Position numbers and translations under genes: made by a program. Positions 9,820 through 20,714 of a stretch of DNA of 58,220 nt are shown here, in pieces. Origin of the DNA: Pseudomonadota bacterium (lineage in GTDB: Bacteria > Pseudomonadota > Alphaproteobacteria > Kiloniellales > JACOMY01); NCBI GenBank assembly GCA_029781795.1, contig JAKOWB010000217.1:1-58220 (forward strand), read 5' to 3'. The stretch's first letter is position 1. Every line of letters begins with the position of its first letter. A model generated the notes under the pieces. It was not told where the DNA came from and did no database searches. It saw only the letters and a program-made list of their open reading frames with translations.

Positions 9820-10578
9820 CTACTGGTCCTCGACCCGACGGGTCAGGCGCCGGACTTCCTCGCGCACCACCCGTTCGACCAGCGGCGCCAGGTTCTGCTC
9901 CATCCAGGCCTTCAACGAGGGACGCAAGGCTTCCAGCACCAGCGCCTCCAGCGGGCTGCGTTGTGGCATCTGGCCACGCTGCTTTTCCTGCCGCACGGTG
10001 CGGACCAGTTCGCCCAGCGCCGCCGAGGTCTGCTCCTGCGCGCGCGGGGCCACGAGGTCGGCTGCCGGGCGCGCTGGCGGCGGCGGCTCGACGGGCGGCG
10101 CCGGCGGGGCGACGACGGCCGCTGGCGCCTCCCTGGGGGCTGTTGCCTCTCGGGGGGCCGGCGAAGGCGGCGGGGCGGGCGGCGGGGGCGGCGCGGCACG
10201 GCGCACGACCTCGGGCGTCGCCACCACCTGCGGCGCAGACGGCTGAAGCGCGGGGGCCTGGGGCTCCGGCTCAAGGGCCTTTGGCGCGGTGGTGGGCGCC
10301 GTCGGCGACGGCTCGACCGGCGCCGGATCGGCTTCGTCCAGTTCCGTCAGTTCCAAGGGCTCGTCGGTCGCAGCCGCCGTTTCCTCGACCATCTCGGTCA
10401 GATCCAGCACTTCGACGGCGTCATCCGCAGCCGGTGCCGGCGAGGACGCGGGCGCCGCCGCGGGCGTCGCCGCCGGGCGCCCGACCTCGGGACTCGGGCC
10501 GTCCTCGGCAATGATTCGCCGGATGGAGGCCAGGATCTCCTCCATCGAGGGCTCGCGCGGCGGTTGCTGAGCGGGCAT
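9820..10578 (-). CDS. popZ: PopZ-family polar organising protein (DUF2497)
   Basis: A 252-residue scaffold of the type that self-assembles at the cell pole and anchors the chromosome origin through ParB in Caulobacter. The conserved N-terminal helix is obvious (SMEEILASIRRIIAEDG, about 11-27). A long Pro/Ala/Glu-rich linker (about 30-170) follows, and then the C-terminal oligomerisation helices (SPLEALVLEALRPSLKAW and LVERVVREEVRRL). This three-part layout is the family's hallmark; the linker here is longer than in Caulobacter PopZ (177 residues in total). The ribosome site is weak. It lies between tolC and valS, the usual alphaproteobacterial neighbourhood. Confidence 0.9.
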   Translation of the reverse strand: MPAQQPPREPSMEEILASIRRIIAEDGPSPEVGRPAATPAAAPASSPAPAADDAVEVLDLTEMVEETAAATDEPLELTELDEADPAPVEPSPTAPTTAPKALEPEPQAPALQPSAPQVVATPEVVRRAAPPPPPAPPPSPAPREATAPREAPAAVVAPPAPPVEPPPPARPAADLVAPRAQEQTSAALGELVRTVRQEKQRGQMPQRSPLEALVLEALRPSLKAWMEQNLAPLVERVVREEVRRLTRRVEDQ

Positions 10579-10596
10579 GGTCTTTGCCTTGCCTTT

Positions 10597-10614
10597 GAAT
10601 CTGCGGACAGATTC
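10597..10614. promoter_or_regulatory. inverted repeat just upstream of popZ
   Basis: GAATCTG, four bases, CAGATTC: a perfect 7-bp inverted repeat whose nearer end lies 18 bases before the popZ start codon. It could be an operator or a 5'-UTR hairpin affecting initiation. No known consensus is recognised. Confidence 0.35.
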
Positions 10615-10723
10615 GAAATTAAGCCAGCCCCGTGCAACTTGTCATGCCGTTTCTCGCACGCACGTCACGCTGCATATTGGAGCAATCTCTACCGCGTTCC
10701 CCGCGGGGATCCGGAAGGCGGGT

Positions 10724-12118
10724 TCAATCGCCGGGCGCGTCGAGGCTGAACCAGGCATCGGCGACAGCGTCGTAGTCGACCTTGGGATCGTAGAGCTGCA
10801 CCGGCAGGTTCAGCGCGGCGGCGGTCAGGCGGCCGATGGCATTGGCCACGCGGTAGGAAGCCACGACCTCGTCGCGCTGCGACTGCACCAGGCTTACCTG
10901 CGCGTTCAGAACTTCCTGCTCGGCATCCAGAATGTCGAGCACGGTGCGGGCGCCGACGGTGTTCTCCTGGATCACGCCGTCCAGGGCGACCTGCGCGGCC
11001 TGTACCTGGGCCTTGAACGAAACGATCTGAGCCCGCGCCGTGACCAGGGCCTGCCAGGCGGCGACGACATCCTCCTCGGCCGAGCGCATGGCCTCGGCGG
11101 TCTCCAGCCGGCGCTGGCTGGCCACCTGCTTGGCCTGGCGGACCTGGCTGTTCGGCGTGCCGGCCTGGTAGATCGGCACCGAAACCTGGGCCAGGATCTG
11201 GGCGGCGGCGGTCGAGCTGTCGCGGAAGGTCTGGTCCTCCGTATAGGAGAGGATGCCGACGATCGAGACCTCGGGCAGCAGGCGGCCCAGCCGCTCGCGC
11301 ACGTCGGCCAGGGCGGAATTCTCCAGATAGCGCGACGCCATCACCGTGGGATCGTCGGCCAGGGCCTGGTCGATCGCCTGCTGCAGCGTCGGCGGCAGGC
11401 CGACCAGCGCCGGCGCCTGGGCAATGTTCTTCGGCTCAAGCCCGGTCACCTGGCGGAAGATCGCCTTGGAGATCTCCAACTGGCCCTCGGCGGCGATGCG
11501 GTCGGCGGTGGCCCCGGCAAGGCGGCTTTCGGCCTGCGACACGTCGGTACGGGTGATCTCGCCGACATTGAAGCGGTCCAGCGCGGCCGAGCGCTGGCGG
11601 CGCAGGCGTTCCTCGTTGGCGCGCCGCAGTTCAAGCACGGCCTGGTCGCGCCAGACGTCGATGTAGGCCTGCACCACCGCCAGCATGACCTGCTGCTCGG
11701 TGTCCTGCAGCAACGCGCGCTGCGCATCGACCAGGGCAACGGCGCTTTCCACCTGCGCCTTGGTCCGGCCGCCGCGGTAGATCGGCTGCTCGACGCTGAG
11801 CTGCACGGACTTCGGCACCGAGCCATCCCAGCTTGGCGCGCCGCCATCGGAGCCAACGCCGCCGTTCTCGGAGCGGCGCTCCTGCCCGCCGATGGAACCC
11901 TCCAGGATCACCGTCGGCCGCCAGCCCGCCAGGGCCTGAGGCACGCCTTCGTTCACCGACCGCAGTTCGGCACGGGCGGCCAGCAGGGTCGGATTGGTCT
12001 CGTAGGCGCTGACCAGCGCCTCGGTCAGCGTCTGCGCCTCCGCCGCGCCGCCAAGCGGCGCGAGCAACAGGCCCGCAGCGAACGCCGCGCCCTTGGCCGC
12101 GCGTTTCATGACCAGCAC
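10724..12118 (-). CDS. tolC: TolC-family outer membrane efflux protein
   Basis: Outer-membrane channel of tripartite efflux pumps and type I secretion, about 464 residues. A signal peptide (MKRAAKGAAFAAGLLLAP, cleaved near AEAQ) is followed by the start of the mature protein, TLTEALVSAYETNPTLLAARAEL, typical of TolC. Two structural repeats of the family are seen, each with a helical region and an outer-membrane strand segment (SVQLSVEQPIYRGG and ILAQVSVPIYQAG). A GTG at 12118 has GGAAGG ten bases upstream; the ATG at 12109 is the alternative. No pump partner is adjacent, so it probably serves several systems. An inverted repeat lies 54 bases upstream. Confidence 0.93.
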   Translation of the reverse strand: MLVMKRAAKGAAFAAGLLLAPLGGAAEAQTLTEALVSAYETNPTLLAARAELRSVNEGVPQALAGWRPTVILEGSIGGQERRSENGGVGSDGGAPSWDGSVPKSVQLSVEQPIYRGGRTKAQVESAVALVDAQRALLQDTEQQVMLAVVQAYIDVWRDQAVLELRRANEERLRRQRSAALDRFNVGEITRTDVSQAESRLAGATADRIAAEGQLEISKAIFRQVTGLEPKNIAQAPALVGLPPTLQQAIDQALADDPTVMASRYLENSALADVRERLGRLLPEVSIVGILSYTEDQTFRDSSTAAAQILAQVSVPIYQAGTPNSQVRQAKQVASQRRLETAEAMRSAEEDVVAAWQALVTARAQIVSFKAQVQAAQVALDGVIQENTVGARTVLDILDAEQEVLNAQVSLVQSQRDEVVASYRVANAIGRLTAAALNLPVQLYDPKVDYDAVADAWFSLDAPGD

Positions 12119-12171
12119 GTTACCCAATCCTTCCCCGGTGCCCTGTCCAGTAAATCGCGATTCCAGAACAG

Positions 12172-12190
12172 CTTAGCGGATTTCGCTAAG
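12172..12190. promoter_or_regulatory. inverted repeat upstream of tolC, candidate operator
   Basis: CTTAGCG, five bases, CGCTAAG: a perfect 7-bp inverted repeat in the 158-base gap before tolC and placed where it could overlap the tolC promoter. It matches no regulator consensus that I recognise. Confidence 0.4.
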
Positions 12191-12276
12191 ATAAGCACCG
12201 GCTTTCCTGACGCAAGGGGCGGCATGAATCCGGCCCGCTGCCGCCCGGCATGAACGTCTCGCAGTATCATCGTATG

Positions 12277-12603
12277 TCAGTAGGTCGGCAGCGACCGGTC
12301 GACCTGCCGCGCGTAGGCATCGATGCCGCCGCCCAGGTTGATCGCCTGCGCAAAGCCCTGAGCGCGCAGGAACTGCACCACCCGCATGCTGCGCGCGCCA
12401 TGGTGGCAGAGCACCACCAGCGGACGGTCGCGCGGCAACTCGTCCAGCCGTCCGGGCACCTGCTGCATCGGAATGGCCAGGCTCTCCGGCAGGGATACCA
12501 GATCGCATTCCCATCCCTCGCGCACGTCCAGCAACGCCAACGGCTCGCCAGCCGCGCGCAGGCGCGCCAGGGTCGGGCAGTCGATTTCCAGCGGCGCCGT
12601 CAT
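12277..12603 (-). CDS. single-domain rhodanese-like protein
   Basis: A 108-residue stand-alone rhodanese domain, a sulfur carrier or thiosulfate sulfurtransferase type. The CDC25-like fold markers are LLDVREGWECD (about 25-35) and the active-site loop CHHGARS, with the persulfide-forming Cys at 66, followed by AINLGGGIDAYA. The ATG at 12603 (MTAPLEIDCP) matches the family's usual N-terminus; the open frame upstream is non-homologous. It lies 22 bases after pcm and before tolC on the same strand. The physiological acceptor is unknown. Confidence 0.88.
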   Translation of the reverse strand: MTAPLEIDCPTLARLRAAGEPLALLDVREGWECDLVSLPESLAIPMQQVPGRLDELPRDRPLVVLCHHGARSMRVVQFLRAQGFAQAINLGGGIDAYARQVDRSLPTY

Positions 12604-12625
12604 GGGAGTGTCGGGTCGGCGGCAA

Positions 12626-13279
12626 TCAGAACACGAAGCCGGGTTCGCGTGCGAATCCGGGCAGCACCGGCGTGCCGGCATCGAACAGGACGCGGTGCCC
12701 CATCAGGCCGCCCTGCTTGCGATAGAGCGTGGCGCGCCCAAGCCCTGGCCCGTCCTTGATCACCACGGCCAGGCGACCACCCTCGGCCAGCTGGTCGATG
12801 ATCGCCTGCGGCACCTCGGCGATGGCGCCGTTCACCAGCACGGCGTCATAGGGCGCCTGCTTGGCATAGCCGTCGGCCACGGCGCCGGGCACGACCACGG
12901 CGTTATCGACCGAGAGGGCATTCAGCGTCTCGTTGGCCCGCGCGGCCAGACTGGCATCGGGCTCAACCGCCACGACGGTTCCGGCGAGCCGGGCCAGGAC
13001 CGCGGTCGAGTAGCCGGTCGCGCAGGCAAGGTCGAGTACCATGTCGCTGATGCCGATCTCGAGCGCCTGGATCAGCCGGCCCAGCACCATGGGTTCCGCC
13101 AGCCAGCGGCCCGGCGCGACCTGCAGGTCCTCGTCGACGTAGGCGATACCGGCCAGCGCGGCGGGCACGAAGCGCTCGCGCGGCAGCTCGGAAAAGGCGT
13201 CGACCAGCCGCTCCTCGGTCACGCGGTTCGCGCGGAGTTGATTCTCAACCATCTTGCGTCTGGCAAGGGCGTGATTCAC
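12626..13279 (-). CDS. pcm: protein-L-isoaspartate O-methyltransferase family protein
   Basis: A 217-residue AdoMet-dependent methyltransferase related to the repair enzyme that methylates isoaspartyl residues in aged proteins. The N-terminal region ARRKMVENQLRANRVTEERL and LPRERFVPAAL are characteristic. The AdoMet site reads VLDLACATGYSTAVLARL (about 81-98), where canonical Pcm has GxGxGY, so the Gly loop is degenerate (A-C-A-T-G-Y). This variant is common in the alphaproteobacterial homologue next to tolC and may indicate altered activity. The start is GTG at 13279, preceded by a G-rich ribosome site. Confidence 0.85.
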   Translation of the reverse strand: MNHALARRKMVENQLRANRVTEERLVDAFSELPRERFVPAALAGIAYVDEDLQVAPGRWLAEPMVLGRLIQALEIGISDMVLDLACATGYSTAVLARLAGTVVAVEPDASLAARANETLNALSVDNAVVVPGAVADGYAKQAPYDAVLVNGAIAEVPQAIIDQLAEGGRLAVVIKDGPGLGRATLYRKQGGLMGHRVLFDAGTPVLPGFAREPGFVF

Positions 13280-13410
13280 GAGACGTGGTCCCCCGTGGCT
13301 AGGCCGGTCTTGGGCCCGAGCTTATAGAGCCAAAGGCCGCCCGTCTCAACCTGTGCCGGACGGCACCGCGCCTGCCCGCGCTGGAGGCCGGCTCAACCCT
13401 CCGCCGAGCG

Positions 13411-14361
13411 CTATTCGAGCAGGCGCTTCAGGACGCGCTCATTGCGCTCCATGGTTTCGATCATCACCGCGGCATCGTGGACCACCACGGGGAAGTCCGA
13501 CAGCTCCGCAGCCGCCATCAGCTCCTCGCTGTGGCCGGCGTCGACGAAGGCCTTGGTCAGCAGGGCCTGCACCCCGGTATCCAGGCCCGGCGGGCCAAAG
13601 ACGCCGATGCTCTCGGTGAACGCCAGCTTGGGATTGCCCATGACCTCGCCGAAGGTCGGCGTCGAGGTCAGGGTTGTGTTGCGGGCGGCGCCAAAGGTGA
13701 CCACCGGGCGCAGGCGATCCGGCTGCTTGGCCACCAGCGCCGTCGGGAGGATGCCGAGCCTCGCGCGGCCCTCTGTCACATCGGCCGCGACCTCGGGCAG
13801 GGTGTCGCGGAGTGTGGTGACGGTCTTCAGCCCACCCTGCTTCTCTGCCATGAGCTTGGCGACATAGGCGGCGGTCGCCTGCTGCAGGCAGCTCAGCGTC
13901 TGCGGCTCCTTCGCCGACTGCTGCACCAAGGGCAGCCACTCCAGGCCAGGATCGTCGGCACGACCGAACAGCGACACGGAGAAACCGTCCGTCAGCTTGG
14001 CGACGGGCACCAGGTCCCTGATGCGCACGGAATCGTTGTGGATCTGCTCGTGGAACTGCGTTGCCATCACGGCACTGCCCCACAGGCGCACACCCTTGTC
14101 CGGCGCGACCAGCAGAGAGCGCAGGGCCGCCTGTCCGTCGTCACCCGGGACGGTTTCATGCGTCACCGGGCAGCCGAGTTCCTGGGCCAGCACCGGCCGC
14201 AGCAGGTCGAACAGCGTCCAGACCACCGAGGGGCGCCCCAGCGGTTCCACCAGGGCCAGGGCATCGATGCCGGCGGAAGCCCGGGTGAAACGGCCACCGC
14301 CCGACAGGATCGGCAGCGCGGCCAGCGACGCGAGAAGGAGCGAGCGCCGATCGAGCGACAT
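13411..14361 (-). CDS. TctC/Bug-family periplasmic solute-binding protein
   Basis: A 316-residue exported binding protein of the tripartite tricarboxylate transporter family, which captures carboxylates or other small solutes. The start MSLDRRSLLLASLAALP gives a signal peptide with twin arginines. The mature protein shows the Bug-type fold landmarks PSVVWTLFDLLRPVLAQELG, VPGDDGQAALRSLL and GVFGPPGLDTGVQALL. GGAGG is six bases before the ATG at 14361. No TctA or TctB membrane gene is in the window, so this is an orphan receptor, as is frequent for Bug proteins. The ligand cannot be inferred. Confidence 0.8.
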   Translation of the reverse strand: MSLDRRSLLLASLAALPILSGGGRFTRASAGIDALALVEPLGRPSVVWTLFDLLRPVLAQELGCPVTHETVPGDDGQAALRSLLVAPDKGVRLWGSAVMATQFHEQIHNDSVRIRDLVPVAKLTDGFSVSLFGRADDPGLEWLPLVQQSAKEPQTLSCLQQATAAYVAKLMAEKQGGLKTVTTLRDTLPEVAADVTEGRARLGILPTALVAKQPDRLRPVVTFGAARNTTLTSTPTFGEVMGNPKLAFTESIGVFGPPGLDTGVQALLTKAFVDAGHSEELMAAAELSDFPVVVHDAAVMIETMERNERVLKRLLE

Positions 14362-14553
14362 GCATTGCCTCCTGTGAAACCGTGCCCGGCAGGCTAGCTC
14401 GGCTGTGCCCGCAAGGCCATGTGCAACAGCGCGCGGGCACCGTTCACGCGCAGCGCAATGCCGCAACGGGCTTGCAACACTGGGGCCGCCCGGCTAGACA
14501 CGCAGGCCGGTCGGCCGGCCGCTGGACGCAAGTCTGGCGGACAGAGGCGGTCG

Positions 14554-14627
14554 GGCCCGGTGGCAGAGTGGCCATGCAGAGGACTGCAAATCCTCGTACG
14601 TCGGTTCGATTCCGGCCCGGGCCTCCA
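14554..14627 (+). tRNA. tRNA-Cys (GCA)
   Basis: Complete cloverleaf. The acceptor GGCCCGG pairs with CCGGGCC, the anticodon stem GAGGA/TCCTC carries the loop CTGCAAA (anticodon GCA), the T-arm has GTTCGATTC, and CCA is encoded. The identity follows from the anticodon. Confidence 0.97.
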
Positions 14628-14742
14628 ATTCCCGCGTCACCAGCGGCGCGCCGGGATTTCCTTTTGCAGGCGGGGAACCCCTTTGCTATAAGCCTGCCGC
14701 CTTGGCGCCCGGGTCGGCCTGACCCACGGCGACGAGGCCTGA

Positions 14743-14818
14743 TCCGCGGTAGCTCAGCTGGTAGAGCAGGCGACTGTTAATCGCCCGGTCGTTGGTTCGA
14801 GTCCAACCCGCGGAGCCA
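14743..14818 (+). tRNA. tRNA-Asn (GTT)
   Basis: Complete cloverleaf. The acceptor TCCGCGG pairs with CCGCGGA, the anticodon loop CTGTTAA sits on a GCGA/TCGC stem, the T-arm has GGTTCGAGTCC, and CCA is encoded. It lies 115 bases after tRNA-Cys and directly before the N-ATPase region. Confidence 0.97.
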
Positions 14819-14826
14819 ATTCAGCC

Positions 14827-14854
14827 ACGGCGCGCCCCTGCAAGGGCGCGCCGT
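14827..14854 (+). terminator. strong hairpin after tRNA-Asn
   Basis: An 11-bp perfect stem (ACGGCGCGCCC with its complement) around a six-base loop, starting nine bases after the tRNA. Only a short T-run follows at 14860. It probably ends or processes the tRNA transcript and isolates the ATPase operon. Confidence 0.7.
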
Positions 14855-14895
14855 CGCGCTTTCCGGGCAAGTGCGGCATATCGCGCGCCAAGCCC

Positions 14896-16906
<2,011 letters not shown>

Positions 16907-16910
<4 letters not shown>

Positions 16911-17191
16911 CCCCCGCCTCCGAGCCGCGGGACCGCATCGCCGAGGCCGCGCGCCAGGCAGCCGCCCGCGACCGGGCCGGACAGGCGGATCGGGAACCCT
17001 CGCTGGGTGCGCGCCTCGGCCAGATCGGCGTGCTGGGCTGGATGATGGTCCTGCCGATCCTGCTCGGCCTGCTGCTCGGCCGCTGGCTCGACCGCCTCGC
17101 CGGCAGCGGCGTGCTCTTCTCCGCTGCCTTCCTGCTGCTGGGCGCCGTGATCGGCTTCTGGTCGGGCTGGAAGTGGATGCACCGCTCATGA
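16907..17191 (+). CDS. atpQ: AtpQ (AtpI-like) small membrane protein of N-ATPase
   Basis: A 94-residue protein with a charged N-terminal 35 residues and two hydrophobic segments ([19 protein letters not shown] and LFSAAFLLLGAVIGFWSGW). It corresponds to AtpQ/AtpI, thought to help c-ring assembly or ion handling; its role in N-ATPases is not settled. ATGA overlaps on both sides show translational coupling. Confidence 0.85.
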
Positions 17192-17499
17192 CCCTCGCGA
17201 TCCTGCAGCCCCTCGCCGAGGCTGGCGCGGCCCTGGGCCCGGCGTTGCAGGCGATCCTTGGCCTGGGCGGCGGCCTGCTGCTCGGCCTGGCGCATTTCGC
17301 CAGCCTCGGCTGGACGACGCGGTGTTGTCTCACCGGACGCGCGCTACGGGCGCTGGCGCTGCAGCTCGGGCGCTTCGCGCTGCTGGCGGGCGTGCTGGTC
17401 CTGCTGGCCGGACTGGGCGCGCCCGCGCTGCTGGCCGCCCTGCCCGGCCTGCTGCTGGCCCGCGCCCTGGTGTTGCGGCGGGCCAGGAGCCTGCGATGA
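17188..17499 (+). CDS. atpR: AtpR small membrane protein of N-ATPase
   Basis: A 103-residue, very hydrophobic protein with three membrane segments. The first is GGGLLLGLAHFASLGW and the last carries Arg-rich ends (LLLARALVLRRARSLR). AtpR is specific to N-ATPase operons and is proposed to interact with the c ring; its function is unproven. It starts at the ATG at 17188 inside the atpQ stop. Confidence 0.85.
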   Translation: MTLAILQPLAEAGAALGPALQAILGLGGGLLLGLAHFASLGWTTRCCLTGRALRALALQLGRFALLAGVLVLLAGLGAPALLAALPGLLLARALVLRRARSLR

Positions 17500-18203
17500 A
17501 GCCCACGCCGCTCGAGATCGAGCCGCTCTTCAGCATCGGACCGGTGCCGGTGTCCCAGCCGGTGCTGGTGACCTGGGGCATCATCCTGCTGCTCGGCCTT
17601 GCTTGCCGCTTCGCCACGCGCCGGCTGACCCTGCGTCCCGGGCGGTTCCAGGCAGCGATGGAGCTGCTGGTCACCGGCATCGCGGGTCAGATCCGCGACA
17701 CGCTGCAGACCGACCCGCGCCCCTTCCTGCCCCTGATCGGCACGATCTTTCTCTACATCCTGGTGGCCAATCTTACGACCCTGGTCCCCGGCATCGAGCC
17801 GCCGACCGCGCACCTGGAAACCGACGCGGCGCTGGCCCTCATTGTGCTTGCGGCCAGCATCGCCTACGGCATCGCCGCGCGCGGCCTTAAGGGCTATCTG
17901 CGCAGCTTCGCCGAGCCCAGCGTGCTGATGGTGCCGCTGAATCTCGTGGAACAGGTGACCCGCACCTTCTCGCTGGTCGTGCGCCTCTTCGGCAACGTCA
18001 TGAGCGGCGTCTTCGTCATCGGCATCGTGCTGTCGCTGGCCGGCCTCTTGGTGCCGATCCCGCTGATGGCGCTCGACCTGCTCACCGGTACGGTCCAGGC
18101 CTACATCTTCGCCGTGCTCGCCACCGTCTTCATCGGCGCCGCCCTGGGCGAGCGCCACGCCCCCACCCCACCATCCGCGCCAAGAAAAGGACAGGTTCCA
18201 TGA
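17496..18203 (+). CDS. atpB: N-type ATPase a subunit
   Basis: The 235-residue membrane stator that forms the ion half-channels. Several transmembrane helices are visible, and the essential arginine is R163 in FSLVVRLFGNVMSG. NLTTLVPGIEPPTAHLETD matches the conserved region before the second ion-facing helix. The overlaps at both ends are four bases. Confidence 0.93.
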   Translation: MKPTPLEIEPLFSIGPVPVSQPVLVTWGIILLLGLACRFATRRLTLRPGRFQAAMELLVTGIAGQIRDTLQTDPRPFLPLIGTIFLYILVANLTTLVPGIEPPTAHLETDAALALIVLAASIAYGIAARGLKGYLRSFAEPSVLMVPLNLVEQVTRTFSLVVRLFGNVMSGVFVIGIVLSLAGLLVPIPLMALDLLTGTVQAYIFAVLATVFIGAALGERHAPTPPSAPRKGQVP

Positions 18204-18442
18204 ACTGGGTCGAGATCGTCAGCATCATCTCGGCGGCCTTCGCCGTGGCCCTGGGCGCCATCGGCCCGGCCTTCGCCGAGGGGCGCGCCGTGGCGGCGGC
18301 GATGGACGCCATCGCCCGCCAGCCGGAATCGGCCGGCACGCTGTCGCGCACGCTCTTCGTCGGCCTCGCCATGATCGAGACAACCGCCATCTACTGTCTG
18401 GTCATCGCGCTGCTGCTGCTGTTCGCCAACCCCTTCGTCTGA
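18200..18442 (+). CDS. atpE: N-type ATPase c subunit (rotor ring)
   Basis: An 80-residue two-helix hairpin. The polar loop ARQP (39-42) is standard. The ion site has two carboxylates, E27 in helix 1 (GPAFAEGRA) and E60 in helix 2 followed by T61, T62 and Y65 (ETTAIY). The E-T-T-x-x-Y set is the sodium-ligand pattern of known Na+ rotors. The N-ATPase c ring of Burkholderia pseudomallei was nevertheless reported to be proton-specific, so the coupling ion here is open. Confidence 0.93.
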   Translation: MNWVEIVSIISAAFAVALGAIGPAFAEGRAVAAAMDAIARQPESAGTLSRTLFVGLAMIETTAIYCLVIALLLLFANPFV

Positions 18443-18454
18443 CGGCCTCGCGCG

Positions 18455-19192
18455 GTGCAGATCGACTGGTGGACCCTTGGCCTGCAGGCGGTGAACCTGC
18501 TGGTCCTGCTGTGGATCCTGAAGCGCTTCCTGTTCAAGCCGGTGGCGGCGATCATCGCTGCCCGCCAGGCCGAGGCCGCCCGCGTGCTGGACGAGGCCGC
18601 CACGGCGCGCGATGCCGCCACCGCCGACCGGAACGCGGCGCAGGACGAGCGGAAGCGCCAGGAGGAGCAGCGCCAGGCCGCCATCCAGTCCGCCACGGCC
18701 GAGGCCGAGGCCGCCGCCGCCGCGCGCATGACGGCGGCGCGCCACGAGGTCGACAGCCTGCGCAGCGAGGCCGCTGCGCGCATCGCCGAGGAGCGCAAGC
18801 GCCTGCGCCATGCCGATCGGTCGGCGGCCGAGCAGCTCGCGCTCGACATCGCCACGCGGCTGCTCGACCGCCTGCCGCCGGCGGCCCGCGTCGCCGGCTT
18901 CACGGCGGGACTGGCCGAGGCGCTGGCCGCCCTGCCGCCGGCGACGCGCGACAACATCGGCCGCGACGGCGCCGCCCTGCGCCTCAGGGCACCTCGGCCG
19001 CTCGAGGCAGCCGAGCGCGCCGACTGCGCCGGGCAACTGTCGGCGGCGCTCGGCCGGCCGGTGACGCTGGCGGTGGACGTCGATCCCTCGCTGCTGGCGG
19101 GACTGGAGCTTGACCTGCCCGAGGCGATCGTGCGCAACAGCCTGAAGGCCGATCTCGCAAGGATCGCCGAGGAACTGGCCGGCCATGAGTGA
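18455..19192 (+). CDS. atpF: N-type ATPase b subunit with delta-like C-terminus
   Basis: A 245-residue peripheral stalk protein, longer than usual b subunits (about 156-170). One N-terminal membrane helix ([18 protein letters not shown]) is followed by a long Ala/Glu/Arg coiled coil (about 35-130). A folded C-terminus (about 145-245) includes [20 protein letters not shown] and [21 protein letters not shown]. The latter pair resembles the conserved C-terminal domain of delta. No separate delta gene exists in the operon, so this looks like a b-delta fusion. The start is GTG at 18455; the stop overlaps atpA. Confidence 0.9.
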   Translation: MQIDWWTLGLQAVNLLVLLWILKRFLFKPVAAIIAARQAEAARVLDEAATARDAATADRNAAQDERKRQEEQRQAAIQSATAEAEAAAAARMTAARHEVDSLRSEAAARIAEERKRLRHADRSAAEQLALDIATRLLDRLPPAARVAGFTAGLAEALAALPPATRDNIGRDGAALRLRAPRPLEAAERADCAGQLSAALGRPVTLAVDVDPSLLAGLELDLPEAIVRNSLKADLARIAEELAGHE

Positions 19193-20714
19193 GCCCGTGG
19201 CCGACGGCGCCTGGCTGGACGAGGCGCGGGCACGCGTCGCCCGAGCGCCGCTGACGCCGGAGGCCGAGACGCTGGGCCGCGTGCTGCACGCCGCCGACGG
19301 CTTGACGCAGGTTTCCGGCCTGCCGGACCTCAGGCTGAACGAGCTGCTGCGCTTCGAAGGCGGCCAGCAGGGCTTCGCCCTGGCGCTGACCCGCGACTCG
19401 GTCGAAGCGGCGCTGCTCGATCCGGGCGAAGGCATCGGCGCCGGCAGCGCGGTGCGGGCCGTCGGCGAGCTGCTGAGCGTGCCCGTCGGGCCCAGCCTCC
19501 TCGGCCGGGTCATCGATCCGCTGGGGCGGCCGCTCGACGGGGGCCCACCGCTGACCGCGGCGCCGCGGCGGCCGGTCGAGCGGCCGGCGCCGGCGGTGAT
19601 CGAGCGCGCGGCCGTGGCCGAGCCGCTGGCCACCGGCCTGCTGGTGGTCGACGCGCTCTTCGCCATCGGACGCGGCCAGCGCGAGCTCATCATCGGCGAC
19701 CGCGCCACGGGCAAGACCTCGCTCGCCGTCGACGCGATGCTGAACCAGCACGAGAGTGGCGTCGTCTCGATCTACGTCGCCATCGGCCAGCGGGCCACGG
19801 CGGTCGAGCGCGTGATCGAGGCCCTGCGCCAGCGCGGCGCCGCCGATCGCTGCGTCATCGTCGTCGCCTCGCCGGCAACGCCGCCCGGCCTGCAGTGGAT
19901 GGCGCCCTTCGCCGGCATGACCATCGCCGAGGAGGTCCGCGACCGCGGCGGCCACGCGCTGATCGTGCTGGACGATCTGACCAAGCACGCGGCGACGCAC
20001 CGCGAACTGGCCCTGCTGGGGCGCGAGCCGCCGGGGCGCGAGGCCTATCCAGGCGACATCTTCTATGTCCATGCCCGGCTGCTGGAACGCGCCGCGCGCC
20101 TGGCGCCGGAGCGCGGTGGCGGCAGCCTGACCGCCCTGCCGATCGCCGAGACCGACGCCGGCAACCTCTCGGCCTACATCCCCACCAACCTGATCTCCAT
20201 CACCGACGGCCAGATCGTCCTGGACCAGCGGCTCTTCGCCGCCAACCAGCGCCCCGCCGTCGACATCGGCCTCAGCGTCAGCCGCGTCGGCGGCAAGGCG
20301 CAGCCGCCGGTGCTGCGGCAACTGGCGGGCCGCCTGCGGCTGGACTATGCCCAGTTCCTGGAGCTGGAGATGTTCACCCGCTTCGGCGGCATCTCCGACA
20401 ACAGGGTGCGCGGCCAGATCACCCGCGGCCAGCGCATCCGCGCCCTCCTGGCGCAGCCGCGTTTCGCCAGCCTGCGCCTGCTCGACCAGGTGGCGCTCCT
20501 GGCCGCGCTGGACGCCGGCCTGCTCGACCAGTGGCCGGCCACCTTGATCGCTTCGCTCCGGCAGCAGCTTCCGGGCTGGCTCGACAGCACCCTGCCGCAG
20601 GCCGCCGAGACCCTGGGTCCGGGCAAGACACTTGCGGAGCCGCTGCGCGACCGCCTGCTCGCCGCGGTCAAGTCACTGGGCGAAGGCTTGCTGGCGGAGG
20701 TCAAGACGCCATGA
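19185..20714 (+). CDS. atpA: N-type ATPase alpha subunit
   Basis: A 509-residue non-catalytic nucleotide-binding subunit. The Walker A loop GDRATGKT is at about 171-178; [26 protein letters not shown] and the [10 protein letters not shown] region are family hallmarks. The N-terminal delta-binding region is shorter and divergent, in keeping with the b-delta fusion. Overlaps atpF by eight bases and atpG by four. Confidence 0.95.
   Translation: MSEPVADGAWLDEARARVARAPLTPEAETLGRVLHAADGLTQVSGLPDLRLNELLRFEGGQQGFALALTRDSVEAALLDPGEGIGAGSAVRAVGELLSVPVGPSLLGRVIDPLGRPLDGGPPLTAAPRRPVERPAPAVIERAAVAEPLATGLLVVDALFAIGRGQRELIIGDRATGKTSLAVDAMLNQHESGVVSIYVAIGQRATAVERVIEALRQRGAADRCVIVVASPATPPGLQWMAPFAGMTIAEEVRDRGGHALIVLDDLTKHAATHRELALLGREPPGREAYPGDIFYVHARLLERAARLAPERGGGSLTALPIAETDAGNLSAYIPTNLISITDGQIVLDQRLFAANQRPAVDIGLSVSRVGGKAQPPVLRQLAGRLRLDYAQFLELEMFTRFGGISDNRVRGQITRGQRIRALLAQPRFASLRLLDQVALLAALDAGLLDQWPATLIASLRQQLPGWLDSTLPQAAETLGPGKTLAEPLRDRLLAAVKSLGEGLLAEVKTP

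Noticed and set aside
7356..10514. 1052-codon plus-strand open frame opposite valS and popZ
   Set aside because: Antisense artefact of high GC; valS motifs HIGH and KMSKS and popZ signatures lie on the minus strand.
13411..14466. Longer N-terminus for the TctC-like protein (start at 14466)
   Set aside because: The extra 35 residues precede a normal signal peptide and lack a ribosome site; ATG at 14361 has GGAGG.
14743..14818. Integrative element at tRNA-Asn
   Set aside because: No integrase or repeated tRNA 3' end found within the window; kept only as a hypothesis.
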